Source: DASSFG01 sp035547915
GTDB taxonomy: Bacteria > Planctomycetota > Planctomycetia > Pirellulales > JAICIG01
DNA: 64,000 nt
Assembly: GCA_035547915.1 (NCBI GenBank)
Contig: DASZTS010000123.1
Coordinates: forward strand, 1-64,000
Reading direction: 5' to 3'
The notes beneath the pieces were generated by a model. The model saw only the letters and a program-made list of their open reading frames with translations. It was not told where the DNA came from and ran no database searches. Shown here in pieces: positions 1 to 8,336 of the stretch (the stretch's first letter is position 1; the number at the start of each line of letters is the position of its first letter). Position numbers and translations under genes: made by a program.

Positions 1-1143
1 GTGCCAGCCGAAGATTTCGTCGTTCGGACCGCAGTGGGTGTCGGCGTTCCAGTTACAGCCGGTCGGACCGCCCAAAGGCAGAGCGTTGTTGTTGATCGCA
101 CGGATGACCGTCGACTTGACGGCAGTCGCGTCACCCGTGTAGCCGATGACGTTGCCCGGCGGGCTGTTGTCGGTCAGACCCTGGTTCGGGGCGCCATTCA
201 CGCCCATTCCGTTGTCCGGCTCGATCCAGCGCCAGAAAGCGCGGTTGACTTCGCTGTTGGGCAGGTTGATGGCCATCGGGTCGGTGTAGGCACCGGGCAT
301 GAACTCGTTGCGGCCCACGTCTTCGGCATAAGCAATCGTCTTGCTCAGACCGTCGATGCACTGGGCCACCGTGCCGCCACCCCCGTGCAAACCACCGCTG
401 ACACGGAAGTTCTTGTTGTTCCAACTCGCACCGGTCGGGTCGATGTTGGTATAGACCGTGGCAGCATAGTCGGTGTAGGCATAACCGGACGAGTCGAGAC
501 CGCTCTTCGGACGCAGGGGATTCGTCGGGCAGAGGTAGGTGGGAACGACTTGGGTACCAGGCAGCAACATCGTCGGATTCGTCGCGATGGGCTGGTTCGC
601 CGTATCGTTGTAGTAATAGCGGTTGTCGACCGAGTCATACACTTCCTGCTGCTCGATGTAGGGCAGGATGTAGTACAACGGCGAGTAACCGCCGGGCGTC
701 GACTGCGAGCTGCCGTTCGACGTCACGTTGGCCGCCTTGCCGTAGCCACTGGCATACGTGAACGAATTGCCGTTGGAGATGTACTGCTGCACCGGTGCAT
801 CGAACCAGGTCCCAGGACTGATCGTAGCTCCGCCCAAAGCCAGTTGGGCACCGGTCCAACCCACCGAACCCGACGGATAGGCGGGCTGGGCGAAGTTCGC
901 CGGGCTGTAACCGCTCCCGAGGAAGTTCGTGCCTTCGCCGGCCGGCGGCAGGGTTTTCAGGTTGTCGTTGAACAGGTGGATGCCCAAACAGATTTGTTTC
1001 AGGTTGTTGTTGCACGTGTTGCGGTTGCCCGATTCACGCGCCCGTTGTACCGCTGGCAGCAACAAAGCCACCAACAAGCCAATGATCGCGATGACCACCA
1101 GCAGTTCGACCAGCGTAAAACCCTTATTTTTGGGTACTGTCAC
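1..1143 (-). CDS. DUF1559 pseudopilin-like protein (3' end beyond window)
   Basis: This is a planctomycete DUF1559 protein, an exported type II/IV pseudopilin-like protein of unknown role. Reading from a GTG at 1143 gives a prepilin-type N-terminus (MTVPKNKGFTLVELLVVIAI) with the G|F cleavage site and the conserved Glu at +5, followed by a hydrophobic helix. The family signature CNNNLKQI comes next. The C-terminal family region is reached (CGPNDEIFGWH), but the last residues, normally a DGSV-like motif, lie beyond base 1. The frame is open for all 381 codons visible. An AGGAGA Shine-Dalgarno sits about 9 nt before the GTG, which decides the start. It lies downstream of the ArsR gene on the same strand, 235 bp away. 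Family identity is secure; the function is unknown. Confidence 0.9.
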   Translation of the reverse strand, partial: MTVPKNKGFTLVELLVVIAIIGLLVALLLPAVQRARESGNRNTCNNNLKQICLGIHLFNDNLKTLPPAGEGTNFLGSGYSPANFAQPAYPSGSVGWTGAQLALGGATISPGTWFDAPVQQYISNGNSFTYASGYGKAANVTSNGSSQSTPGGYSPLYYILPYIEQQEVYDSVDNRYYYNDTANQPIATNPTMLLPGTQVVPTYLCPTNPLRPKSGLDSSGYAYTDYAATVYTNIDPTGASWNNKNFRVSGGLHGGGGTVAQCIDGLSKTIAYAEDVGRNEFMPGAYTDPMAINLPNSEVNRAFWRWIEPDNGMGVNGAPNQGLTDNSPPGNVIGYTGDATAVKSTVIRAINNNALPLGGPTGCNWNADTHCGPNDEIFGWH

Positions 1144-1340
1144 TTTACTTTCTCCTTGGAAATCAAAAAACAAAACGCGATTGTTGTAGTGAGCCGAGAC
1201 CTTACGGTCCGTCCCTTCCCAAAAACGTCCCCCGACGCGCAAGTTACGACGCACAACAACTTGCTTTCTTCTCAACACCTCCTTTCGATGTGATTCACGA
1301 AGCGGGCCGATAACGATCAACGAATCTTCAAATATGTGTT

Positions 1341-1355
1341 TTAGCGAATATATAT
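1341..1355. promoter_or_regulatory. ArsR operator-like site, copy 1
   Basis: The AT-rich sequence TTAGCGAATATATAT lies between the arsR-like gene and the DUF1559 gene, about 200 bp upstream of the latter. Its 13-base core TTAGCGAATATAT is repeated exactly at 1765-1777 at the other end of the regulator gene. Known ArsR/SmtB operators are AT-rich, partly palindromic and close to promoters. The regulator binding here is inference. Confidence 0.4.
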
Positions 1356-1378
1356 GGCCAAAAAAACAGCCGGCCGAT

Positions 1379-1759
1379 TCACGATTTGCGACAGCAGGTG
1401 GCCTCGCAGCAGGTGACGACGGCGTCGAGTCGCTCTCGGTCGCGACGCAGTTCCTCCATGTCGGTAAGGCACGTTCGCAGACAGACCATGATTCCCAAGT
1501 GAAGGTTGGTTTTTGCCTTCGCCAGCCGGTAATGCACCCATGATCCCGCTCGTTGCCCCATTACTAGCCCATGCTTTCGCAGATATGCCAAATGCCTCGA
1601 AACGGTCGGTTGCTGAAGTTCCAGCGCCTCCTGTATGTGGCAGACGCAGATTTCCTCAGCGTCGAGCAACAGATGGAGAATACGCAGCCTCACCGGATCG
1701 GCCAGTGCCTTGAGCAACTGGCTAGACGCATTCAGTGAATCACCCTGTGTCTTGTTCAT
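1379..1759 (-). CDS. ArsR/SmtB-family winged-helix repressor
   Basis: This is a metal- or metalloid-sensing transcriptional repressor of the ArsR family. The start of the fold (LLKALADPVRLRILHLL) and the winged-helix recognition segment (QQPTVSRHLAYLRKHGLV) are clear. The sequence ICVCHI carries the CxC pair found at the sensing site of many ArsR proteins, and a Cys-rich tail (CCEATCC) ends the protein and could add ligands. With the ATG at 1759 it has 126 aa, a normal length. An upstream in-frame ATG at 1783 would add eight residues, but that stretch overlaps the operator-like repeat at 1765-1777, so 1759 with autoregulation is preferred. No ars resistance genes are beside it, so the inducer is unknown. 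Confidence 0.85.
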   Translation of the reverse strand: MNKTQGDSLNASSQLLKALADPVRLRILHLLLDAEEICVCHIQEALELQQPTVSRHLAYLRKHGLVMGQRAGSWVHYRLAKAKTNLHLGIMVCLRTCLTDMEELRRDRERLDAVVTCCEATCCRKS

Positions 1760-1764
1760 CCGTG

Positions 1765-1777
1765 TTAGCGAATATAT
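1765..1777. promoter_or_regulatory. ArsR operator-like site, copy 2 (upstream of the regulator)
   Basis: TTAGCGAATATAT is identical to the core of the site at 1341-1355. It lies immediately upstream of the ATG at 1759, where a bound repressor would block its own transcription or initiation. The repeat is seen directly; the regulation is inferred. Confidence 0.45.
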
Positions 1778-2006
1778 TGACATGCATCACGAGCGTCAAG
1801 CACCGGCCGCGCGATTTTCCGCAGAAGCCATCCCGCTCCGTCGTGATGGTAGCCGTGGCCGCACGACCTCACGCCAGAGGTGAAGCCCACTGTCGTGGAG
1901 AGGGGGTCCTGCCTCGTTGCCGGCGCTCGACCAGTCTGGGCACACACGGTATCTATCGTATGCTGGCAAACGCCGCGCGTTATCTCGTCGGGACGGGCCC
2001 GTCGCG

Positions 2007-4232
2007 TCAGTGATTGAAGGTGAACTCGGTCGAGTTCAGCAGACCCCAAAAGATGTCTTCGTAGACTTGCTGGTCGTGGGCCGAGGCGCCGACCAATTCG
2101 CAGAAGGCCGTCTGCTCGTCGGCGGTCGGACGGCGCGAGAGCGCGACGATGAACAATCCCTCGATGATTTGGGCGGGCGTCGCCTTCGCATCCATGAGTT
2201 TTTTGAGCTGGCCGGCCGACGATAACCGCGAGCGGAGCGTATCGCCGACGGCCAGGTGCAAGGTCTGAGAGAGGGTCGGTTCCTTCTTGGTTTCGCAGGC
2301 GCAGATGGTGTTGCGGCTGGAGCGGCCGAACGTCTCGAAGAAGGGATCGCCGAAGTGCGGACCGCTGGTGTCGCCGCTCTCGCGCGGGTAGAAGTCGATG
2401 GCCCGCGTGCCGGCCGGAAAGCCAGGAAAGTTGCGTGGCACACCGGTGGCGACGACCACCGCATCGAGCAGCACGTCTGCCCGCAAGCGACGCAGCCGAG
2501 CATGCGAGAACTGTCGCGCGTCGGCGCGGTTCGAATCGTTCGGCTCGGCGCTCAATTGATACGCCCGCGAATTGCAGATCTCGCGCACGAGCTGATGCAG
2601 GCTGAACCGCGAGGCGACGAGATGCCGAGCGAGGGCGTCGAGCAGCGGCTCGTTCACCGGCGGGTTGCTGACGCGCACGTCGTCGACCGGCTCGACGATG
2701 CCCCGGCCCATCAATCGGGCCCAGATGCGGTTGGCCAGGTTGCGGCTGAACATCTCGTTGTCGGGCGAGGTGAGCCACGCCGCCAAGTCTCGGCGCGGAT
2801 CGCCGTTCCCTTCGACCGGTGCCACGGCGCCCAACGTCTTGGCCGGCATCGGGCGGTCGTCGACCAGGTTCCGCGCCGGCGGTGCCGACGTGTCGTAATA
2901 GATGCGCTGCTCGCGCGGCTCGACGCCCGGTTTGCGCCTGATGCCGGTGAAGAAGCTGACGAAGCCGTAGTAATCGTCCATCGTCCAGCGGTCGAACGGA
3001 TGATTGTGGCATTGCGCGCATTGGATCTGCACGCCCAGGAACACCTGCGAGAAGTCCGCCGCGAATGCCTTGGGATCGAATTGCGGGCCGTGCACCAGCA
3101 TCGTATAGAGGTTGGCCGGACCGTTGATCAGGTTGCTGCCCGAAGCCGCCACCAGCTCGGCCACGAATTCATTGAGGGGCCGATCATTGCGCAATTGCGT
3201 GCGGATCCATTCGTAGCAGGCGTCGGCCGCCTTGATGTGCGTGCCGACGGGAGCGTAGTTGCCGCCCATCACGCGCAACTGCTCGGCCCACAGCGAGGTC
3301 CACAGATCGGCAAAGGCATCGTCGGCCAGCAGGACGTCGATCTTGATGGCCCGCTTGTCGGACTGTGTGTCGGCTTGGAAGGCCGTGTATTCCTCGACGG
3401 TCGGTACGCGGCCGGCCAGATCGAGCGTCACCCGTCGCAGAAACGTCTCATCGTCGCACAGCTCCGACGGCGCGATGCGCAATTTCCGCAAACGATCGAA
3501 GATCAACTCGTCGATGTAGTTCGCGGCCATCGGATCGGGCCAATTCGAGGCGGCCGCCGGCGGCAGCACGATCACCTCGCAGCCAATGGTGAAGCGGTTG
3601 AAGCGGGCGAAGACGTGCGTGTCGCCTGGGGCGTGGGCCGTCACGTGGCCGTCGGCGTCGATGTCGGCCACGCTGGCGTTGTTGCTGTGAAACCGGGCCA
3701 ACATCGTCACATCGCGGCGCGAACCGTCGCTGGCGAGCGCCATCACTCGCAGCCGGTCCTCCTTACCCTTTTCCTCGAACAGCAACTTCTCCGTCGAGAG
3801 TTCCAAACCCACGACCGCGGGCACGTCGCCGACGTCGTCTTTCGCGCCGGCTTCGATCCAGGCGAGCAGGGTGCGGTAGTAGGGGCTGGCGGCGTCGAAC
3901 AACTTACCGCCCGTGTGCGGCACCGCGCCGGTCGCTTTGCGCAAGAGCAAGCTTCGTTCGGGGCTGGCCAGATTGATGCGCCGGCCGATCATTTCTTCGC
4001 TGATGCGGAAGTAATCGCCCTTCGGGTCGTAACCGAACAGCGACAAATGAAAGCCGTCCTTGCCGCGGGCGGCTCCGTGACAGGTGCCCGAATTGCAGCC
4101 GGCCCGGAAGAAGACCGGCATCACGTCGCGACGGAAACCGATCTCCTCGGCAGGCAGCGGCGCGGCCGCCAACCAAACGGCCAGGCACCCACCCAAGACT
4201 CTTCGATCTGGCACCGTCTTCCGCCCTTTCAT
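2007..4232 (-). CDS. DUF1549/DUF1553 protein with cytochrome-like N-terminus
   Basis: This is a planctomycete secreted protein of the DUF1549-DUF1553 family, 741 aa. A signal peptide covers about residues 1-29 (GCLAVWLAAAPLPAEE). A cytochrome-like motif CNSGTCH (CxxxxCH) follows near residue 46, then an Ig-like bacterial surface region around residues 150-230, DUF1549 with CAQCHNHPFDRW (CxxCH) near residue 403, and DUF1553 to the end with the typical FSRNLANRIWARLMGRG and LLNSTEFTFNH. The ATG at 4232 overlaps the TGA of the PPC-type gene (4229-4231), so the two are probably translationally coupled. It is the last gene of a cluster read from 9752 down to 2007. The biochemical role is unknown; redox or haem binding is inferred from the CxxCH-type motifs. 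Confidence 0.9.
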   Translation of the reverse strand: MKGRKTVPDRRVLGGCLAVWLAAAPLPAEEIGFRRDVMPVFFRAGCNSGTCHGAARGKDGFHLSLFGYDPKGDYFRISEEMIGRRINLASPERSLLLRKATGAVPHTGGKLFDAASPYYRTLLAWIEAGAKDDVGDVPAVVGLELSTEKLLFEEKGKEDRLRVMALASDGSRRDVTMLARFHSNNASVADIDADGHVTAHAPGDTHVFARFNRFTIGCEVIVLPPAAASNWPDPMAANYIDELIFDRLRKLRIAPSELCDDETFLRRVTLDLAGRVPTVEEYTAFQADTQSDKRAIKIDVLLADDAFADLWTSLWAEQLRVMGGNYAPVGTHIKAADACYEWIRTQLRNDRPLNEFVAELVAASGSNLINGPANLYTMLVHGPQFDPKAFAADFSQVFLGVQIQCAQCHNHPFDRWTMDDYYGFVSFFTGIRRKPGVEPREQRIYYDTSAPPARNLVDDRPMPAKTLGAVAPVEGNGDPRRDLAAWLTSPDNEMFSRNLANRIWARLMGRGIVEPVDDVRVSNPPVNEPLLDALARHLVASRFSLHQLVREICNSRAYQLSAEPNDSNRADARQFSHARLRRLRADVLLDAVVVATGVPRNFPGFPAGTRAIDFYPRESGDTSGPHFGDPFFETFGRSSRNTICACETKKEPTLSQTLHLAVGDTLRSRLSSAGQLKKLMDAKATPAQIIEGLFIVALSRRPTADEQTAFCELVGASAHDQQVYEDIFWGLLNSTEFTFNH

Positions 4233-6757
4233 TTCGTGTCCTTCGCGGGATCGATGCGCAACGCTCCGCGACCGGTGCGTTGCACGATCTGCTGGCCGCC
4301 CACCGGCACCTTCACCTCGCACGTCAGTCCGTTCGACTGGCCGAGGAGGGCCTCGCCGCTGGCCGTCAACTCGAAGGATACCGTCTGCGAATCCTTGGTC
4401 AGCACCGGCGAGGGCTCGACCACCGCCACGCCCTTGGGCAGGCCGAGCAGCGTGACGTGGGCCTCGCCCTCGAAGGGCGTATGATGACGCACGTTCCAGG
4501 TGTACGCTTTGCGTTCGCCGCGGCGAATGCTCTCGGGCTGCGACGCCAATTCCAGATAGGGTTGGGCGATCTCCAGCCGGACGATCTCCGACGAGACACG
4601 GCGATGCCCGCTGCCGAGGAAATCGTCGATGTCGTCGCGGACCGTGCTGCCGATCACATACAGGGGCATCGCTTCCAACGGAGCACCCCCGTCGGCGCCG
4701 AGCACCAGTTCGCCCGCATTCTGATCCGCGGGCACGATCATCGGGGGCGGAGTCGAGATCGAGCGGTCCATGCCTCCGCAACGGATCTCGATGGCCTCGC
4801 CGAATCCTTCGCGCCGCCTGATCTTCACCGGAATCGCCAATTCGCCGCCGCGCACCAGGGCCGCCGACGGTTGTTCGATGTCGATCGAAAAGGGAGCCGG
4901 ATCGGTGACGCCCACGATATACCGATCGGTACGCACCGTGCGCCAGGCGCTGCCGCCGGGATGGTTGAGGAACGGCACGTTCTGCTGGCACCGCGTCTCG
5001 ACCGCTACGGACGGATCGACGGGGCGGGCTTCGAGCGTGAATACCGACCCTTGCGGGCGGGCAGACGCATCGGCGATGAATTGGATGGGCCAACGCGCGG
5101 CGCCGGCTTTCACCCTGGGCGTGACGAGCCGCACACCCTCGGGCAGTCCGTGGGCGATCAGATCGAACTCGCCGGCGAGCGAATTCCACTGGCCACGCGG
5201 CAGGCTGAGGTCGATCGTCCAACGGTTGCCGCGCGGAATCGCCAGACCGGTCACGCGGGTCGATTCGGTCCAGTCGAACGTACCGCTGGCCAGCAGCGTC
5301 TGTACCGCGCTGTGCGGCGGCTCGACCTCGACGCGATAGATGCCCAGCGGTCCGCCCGCACCGCTCGTGTCGCGCACTTCGAGCACGTAGTCGCCGTCCC
5401 GCTTCGGTTCCCAGATGAGCGACGGATCGATCGCCTCCTGCAAGCCACCGCCGCCGCGGAAGCTCGTGCCCAGGATGTCGTGGTCGGCGAGCGGCGAATC
5501 GTCCAATTCCCATTCCGCCGGCCCGGGTTGACCGTCGTCGCCGATGGGCAGCACGCGAATGGCCGCGTCGATGGGCGAGCCCAACGCGGCGGCGAACACG
5601 CGCACGTGCCAGCGATCTCCCTTCTTCACCGAGAGGCGCCAGCGGTCGGCGTCGTGGTCGCTGTCGATGATGCCGTTCAGGGCGGCCGGCAACTGCGCCA
5701 CGCGCGTCTCGTCGGCCGAGTCGTCTTCCATCACGTTGGCATACGGGCTGACACGCAGCCGTAGCGGCGTCGGGGCCGGGGGCATCTGCTCGTCGCCGCC
5801 GAAATAAAAGTAGTCACGCGCCCCGCTCGGCAACGAAACCGGCTGCTGAACATCGCCCAGCACGTCTCCCTTGAAGACGATCGTTTGCTGCGTGCCCGCC
5901 TGCCCACCCGGAGGATAGGCCGCCAGCGGACGCGCATGGTGGCCGATGTGCAGGCAGTAGAGCGTCTCGCTCGGCACGAAGATCGATCGCCGCACTTCGA
6001 CGTAAAAGGGGCCGTCGCGCGGGGCCTTGAACGAGACGAGCGGATCCTGGAGGTGCAACGAATTGTCGTCGTTGGCCGCCACGACGCGCCCCCGGTCGTC
6101 GAGAACCCGCAGCGCCAGATCGAACTCCGAATCGCCGTAGTGCTGGTCGGCGATGCGCACCGACTCGACCTCGATCGACAGTCGTTGGCCGGCCGTCGCG
6201 TCGATGCGGTACAGGTCGCGGTCGCCCCGATCGCCGCCGTCGATCTGGCCACGGACCGTGGTATTGGCGGCGACGGCCCGCGCGGTGGCCGGCGTGTCGT
6301 TGCTATAGGAATTGTTGGCCTCCTCCTCATCGATCGTCGCGAACGGCGAGACGTGGAACGTGGCGATGCACGTCAGCTCGGTCGCGGTCAGCAGTCGAAA
6401 GGGATGTTCGCCGATGGGGCAATCGCGGGCGATCTCGAACGCGCAACGGACCTCTTCCACAACCCTGCCGCCGTGAGCGTACGAGCGCTGGGGGACTTGT
6501 ACCGCCGGCTGGATGTTCACCGCACGGATGCCGGGCCGATAGAACACGATCTCGCGTGGATCGCCCAGCGAGATGCCGCGGATGGCGACTTCGACGTGTC
6601 TGCCGCGCTGCCCGATGCGCGGACGCACGGCCTCGATGTTCTTCGTCATCGCGCCGGCGCGGGCCTCGGCCGCGTGGGCCAGCGCCAGCGAGAGGGCCAG
6701 CAAGGGGGCAACGCAGCGCGATCGGTTGCGCACCGTGGTGGGATAGCGGGGCGTCAT
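4229..6757 (-). CDS. Large secreted PPC-type beta-domain protein
   Basis: This 842-aa exported protein belongs to the planctomycete group carrying bacterial pre-peptidase C-terminal (PPC)-like beta-sandwich domains. The signal peptide is about residues 1-33 (LLALSLALAHAAEARA). Two PPC-like segments are suggested by the pattern of acidic ligands and DLYRIDATAGQRLSIEVES (about residues 135-260) and DRWRLSVKKGDRWHVRVFAA (about residues 365-470). The C-terminal third holds further Ig-like modules. No catalytic motif was seen. The ATG at 6757 lies 20 bp after the DUF1501 stop, with GAGGAG upstream, and the stop overlaps the DUF1549 start. A GTG directly before the ATG is an alternative start. The same family recurs at 36279-38618 in the second cluster. 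Confidence 0.85.
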   Translation of the reverse strand: MTPRYPTTVRNRSRCVAPLLALSLALAHAAEARAGAMTKNIEAVRPRIGQRGRHVEVAIRGISLGDPREIVFYRPGIRAVNIQPAVQVPQRSYAHGGRVVEEVRCAFEIARDCPIGEHPFRLLTATELTCIATFHVSPFATIDEEEANNSYSNDTPATARAVAANTTVRGQIDGGDRGDRDLYRIDATAGQRLSIEVESVRIADQHYGDSEFDLALRVLDDRGRVVAANDDNSLHLQDPLVSFKAPRDGPFYVEVRRSIFVPSETLYCLHIGHHARPLAAYPPGGQAGTQQTIVFKGDVLGDVQQPVSLPSGARDYFYFGGDEQMPPAPTPLRLRVSPYANVMEDDSADETRVAQLPAALNGIIDSDHDADRWRLSVKKGDRWHVRVFAAALGSPIDAAIRVLPIGDDGQPGPAEWELDDSPLADHDILGTSFRGGGGLQEAIDPSLIWEPKRDGDYVLEVRDTSGAGGPLGIYRVEVEPPHSAVQTLLASGTFDWTESTRVTGLAIPRGNRWTIDLSLPRGQWNSLAGEFDLIAHGLPEGVRLVTPRVKAGAARWPIQFIADASARPQGSVFTLEARPVDPSVAVETRCQQNVPFLNHPGGSAWRTVRTDRYIVGVTDPAPFSIDIEQPSAALVRGGELAIPVKIRRREGFGEAIEIRCGGMDRSISTPPPMIVPADQNAGELVLGADGGAPLEAMPLYVIGSTVRDDIDDFLGSGHRRVSSEIVRLEIAQPYLELASQPESIRRGERKAYTWNVRHHTPFEGEAHVTLLGLPKGVAVVEPSPVLTKDSQTVSFELTASGEALLGQSNGLTCEVKVPVGGQQIVQRTGRGALRIDPAKDTK

Positions 6758-6777
6758 CACGTCGGTTTGTTCACTCC

Positions 6778-8163
6778 TCACGCCAGCAACCCGTCGACGA
6801 TCTTGGCGTTTTTGACGATCTCGATCGGCCGCGTGCCGAAGGCCAGCAGTTCCTTGTCGGCATCGATGCCGAGCTGGTGGTAGATCGTGGCGAGCAGGTT
6901 TTCGAGCGGCACGGCGTCGCGGGCCGGTTCGGCCCCCGTGGCATCGCTGGCACCGTAGATCTGCCCGCGCGTGAAACCGCCGCCGGCGATCAGGTTGGCA
7001 TAACAACGGGCGTGGTGATCGCGCCCGCCGTCCTTGTTCACCTTCGGGGTGCGGCCGAATTCGCTGGTGAGCCAGAAGATGGTCGAATCGAGCAGACCAC
7101 GCTGATCGAGATCGGTGACGAGCCCTGCGACGGCGTGGTCGAGCGCCGGCATCTGGTCGAGCGTGTTGGATCGCACGTCGACGTGGCAGTCCCACGCGCC
7201 ATACGTCACCGTGACGAAGCGCACGCCAGCTTCGACCAGCCGACGGGCCACGATCAGCCGTTCGGCCAACCCCTTGGGATGGAAGCGATTGTCGGGGCCT
7301 CGCAGCCCTACCACGTCCCGGCCGTAGAGCTGGAAGGTCGCTTCCGATTCTCCGGCGAGCGTGAAGGCCGCCTGGGCGGGCGTCGAGGTGAGCAGCGTCT
7401 GTGCCTGCTTATAGAAATCGTCCATCGTGGCCTGCGTGTTCGGGTCGACCTTTCGATCGCGCATCCGCCGTTCGACGATGTCGCGCGCGGCCAGCCGGCG
7501 GTCGAATCGCTGCGGCGAAACCTCCGGCGGGATGGCGAAGTCTCGCACCTTGTAGTTCGCCTGGCCCGGATCGGCGCCCAACTCGAAGGGACCGAAGGCG
7601 CTGCTCAGGAACCCGGTGCCGCCCGAATAGGCATTCTTGTTCGGAATGGCGATGTAGGGCGGCAACTCGCCCCGCTTGCCGAGCTCGTGCGAAACGATCG
7701 ACCCCATCTGTGGATAGTCGATCACGGCCGTTTGCGGATAGCCGGTGAAGAGGTGATATGTCGCCAGCCCGTGATCGGGAACACGCCCCACCAGGCTCCG
7801 CACGATCGTCACCTTGTCGATGATCTTGGCCGTCTCGGGAAAGTTATCGCTCAGCACGTCGCCCGCGCGAGTCTTGGTGACGCCGAACGAGCCGCGGATC
7901 TCGACCGGAGCTTCCGGCTTCGGATCGAGCGATTCTTGCTGTTGAAATCCGCCGCCCAGGTGCAACTGGATGACGCTCAGCGCCTTGGCCGCCTTCTTCT
8001 CGCCCGACGCTTGGCTGAACGCCTGGTTGTCGGTGGCTTCGGCCCGCAGCATATCTCCCAGCGAGAGGCCGAGCGCGCCCAGCACCCCCGCTTGCAGCGC
8101 CTGGCGGCGCGAGAGCGAGCGGAATCCGGCACAACCCCGACGAGTGATCGCGCGCTGGCGCAT
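6778..8163 (-). CDS. DUF1501 protein with Tat signal
   Basis: This 461-aa DUF1501 protein is a sulfatase/alkaline-phosphatase-like fold family very abundant in planctomycetes, usually encoded beside DUF1549/DUF1553 genes. The N-terminus carries a twin-arginine-like leader (SRRQALQAGVLGALGLSL, about residues 18-36), implying export of a folded protein. Family landmarks are LHLGGGFQQQESLDPKPEAP, WDCHVDVR, LLDSTIFWLTSEFGRTP and GRDHHARCYANLIAGGG. The length is normal. It lies 20 bp upstream of the PPC-type gene and 173 bp downstream of the cytochrome-WD40 gene, all on the minus strand. The substrate is unknown. Confidence 0.9.
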   Translation of the reverse strand: MRQRAITRRGCAGFRSLSRRQALQAGVLGALGLSLGDMLRAEATDNQAFSQASGEKKAAKALSVIQLHLGGGFQQQESLDPKPEAPVEIRGSFGVTKTRAGDVLSDNFPETAKIIDKVTIVRSLVGRVPDHGLATYHLFTGYPQTAVIDYPQMGSIVSHELGKRGELPPYIAIPNKNAYSGGTGFLSSAFGPFELGADPGQANYKVRDFAIPPEVSPQRFDRRLAARDIVERRMRDRKVDPNTQATMDDFYKQAQTLLTSTPAQAAFTLAGESEATFQLYGRDVVGLRGPDNRFHPKGLAERLIVARRLVEAGVRFVTVTYGAWDCHVDVRSNTLDQMPALDHAVAGLVTDLDQRGLLDSTIFWLTSEFGRTPKVNKDGGRDHHARCYANLIAGGGFTRGQIYGASDATGAEPARDAVPLENLLATIYHQLGIDADKELLAFGTRPIEIVKNAKIVDGLLA

Positions 8164-8286
8164 GGATGCTCCTCAAGAAGTTGGACTTAACGTTGAGTGT
8201 CTACGAAAGTAATTGGCGGGACGGTGGGGGGCTGCGTGCTTAGGACGAATGGAACAATTCTTCGAGGTTCTGCCGCCCGCACCTAA

Positions 8287-8305
8287 CCTCTCCCGGAGGG
8301 AGAGG
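8287..8305. repeat. CCTCTCCC hairpin repeat, copy 1
   Basis: This is a perfect 8-bp inverted repeat (CCTCTCCC/GGGAGAGG, loop GGA) preceded by CCTAA, in the 173-bp gap between the cytochrome-WD40 and DUF1501 genes. A near-identical unit, again preceded by CCTAA, occurs at 23352-23370. Hairpins of this sequence type are dispersed in many GC-rich genomes. It may act as an intercistronic mRNA structure. Confidence 0.5.
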
Positions 8306-8336
8306 GACAAGGAGCGCCTCCGGCTCTGAACTTATA

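Noticed and set aside
1..1293. 430-codon plus-strand frame at the left edge
   Set aside because: It is the mirror of the DUF1559 gene, whose prepilin motif and family signature are unambiguous on the minus strand.
2007..5513. 1168-codon continuous frame suggesting a much longer DUF1549 protein
   Set aside because: The part upstream of 4232 overlaps the PPC-type gene in another frame and is Arg-rich noise. The signal peptide begins at the ATG 4232, which overlaps the preceding stop.
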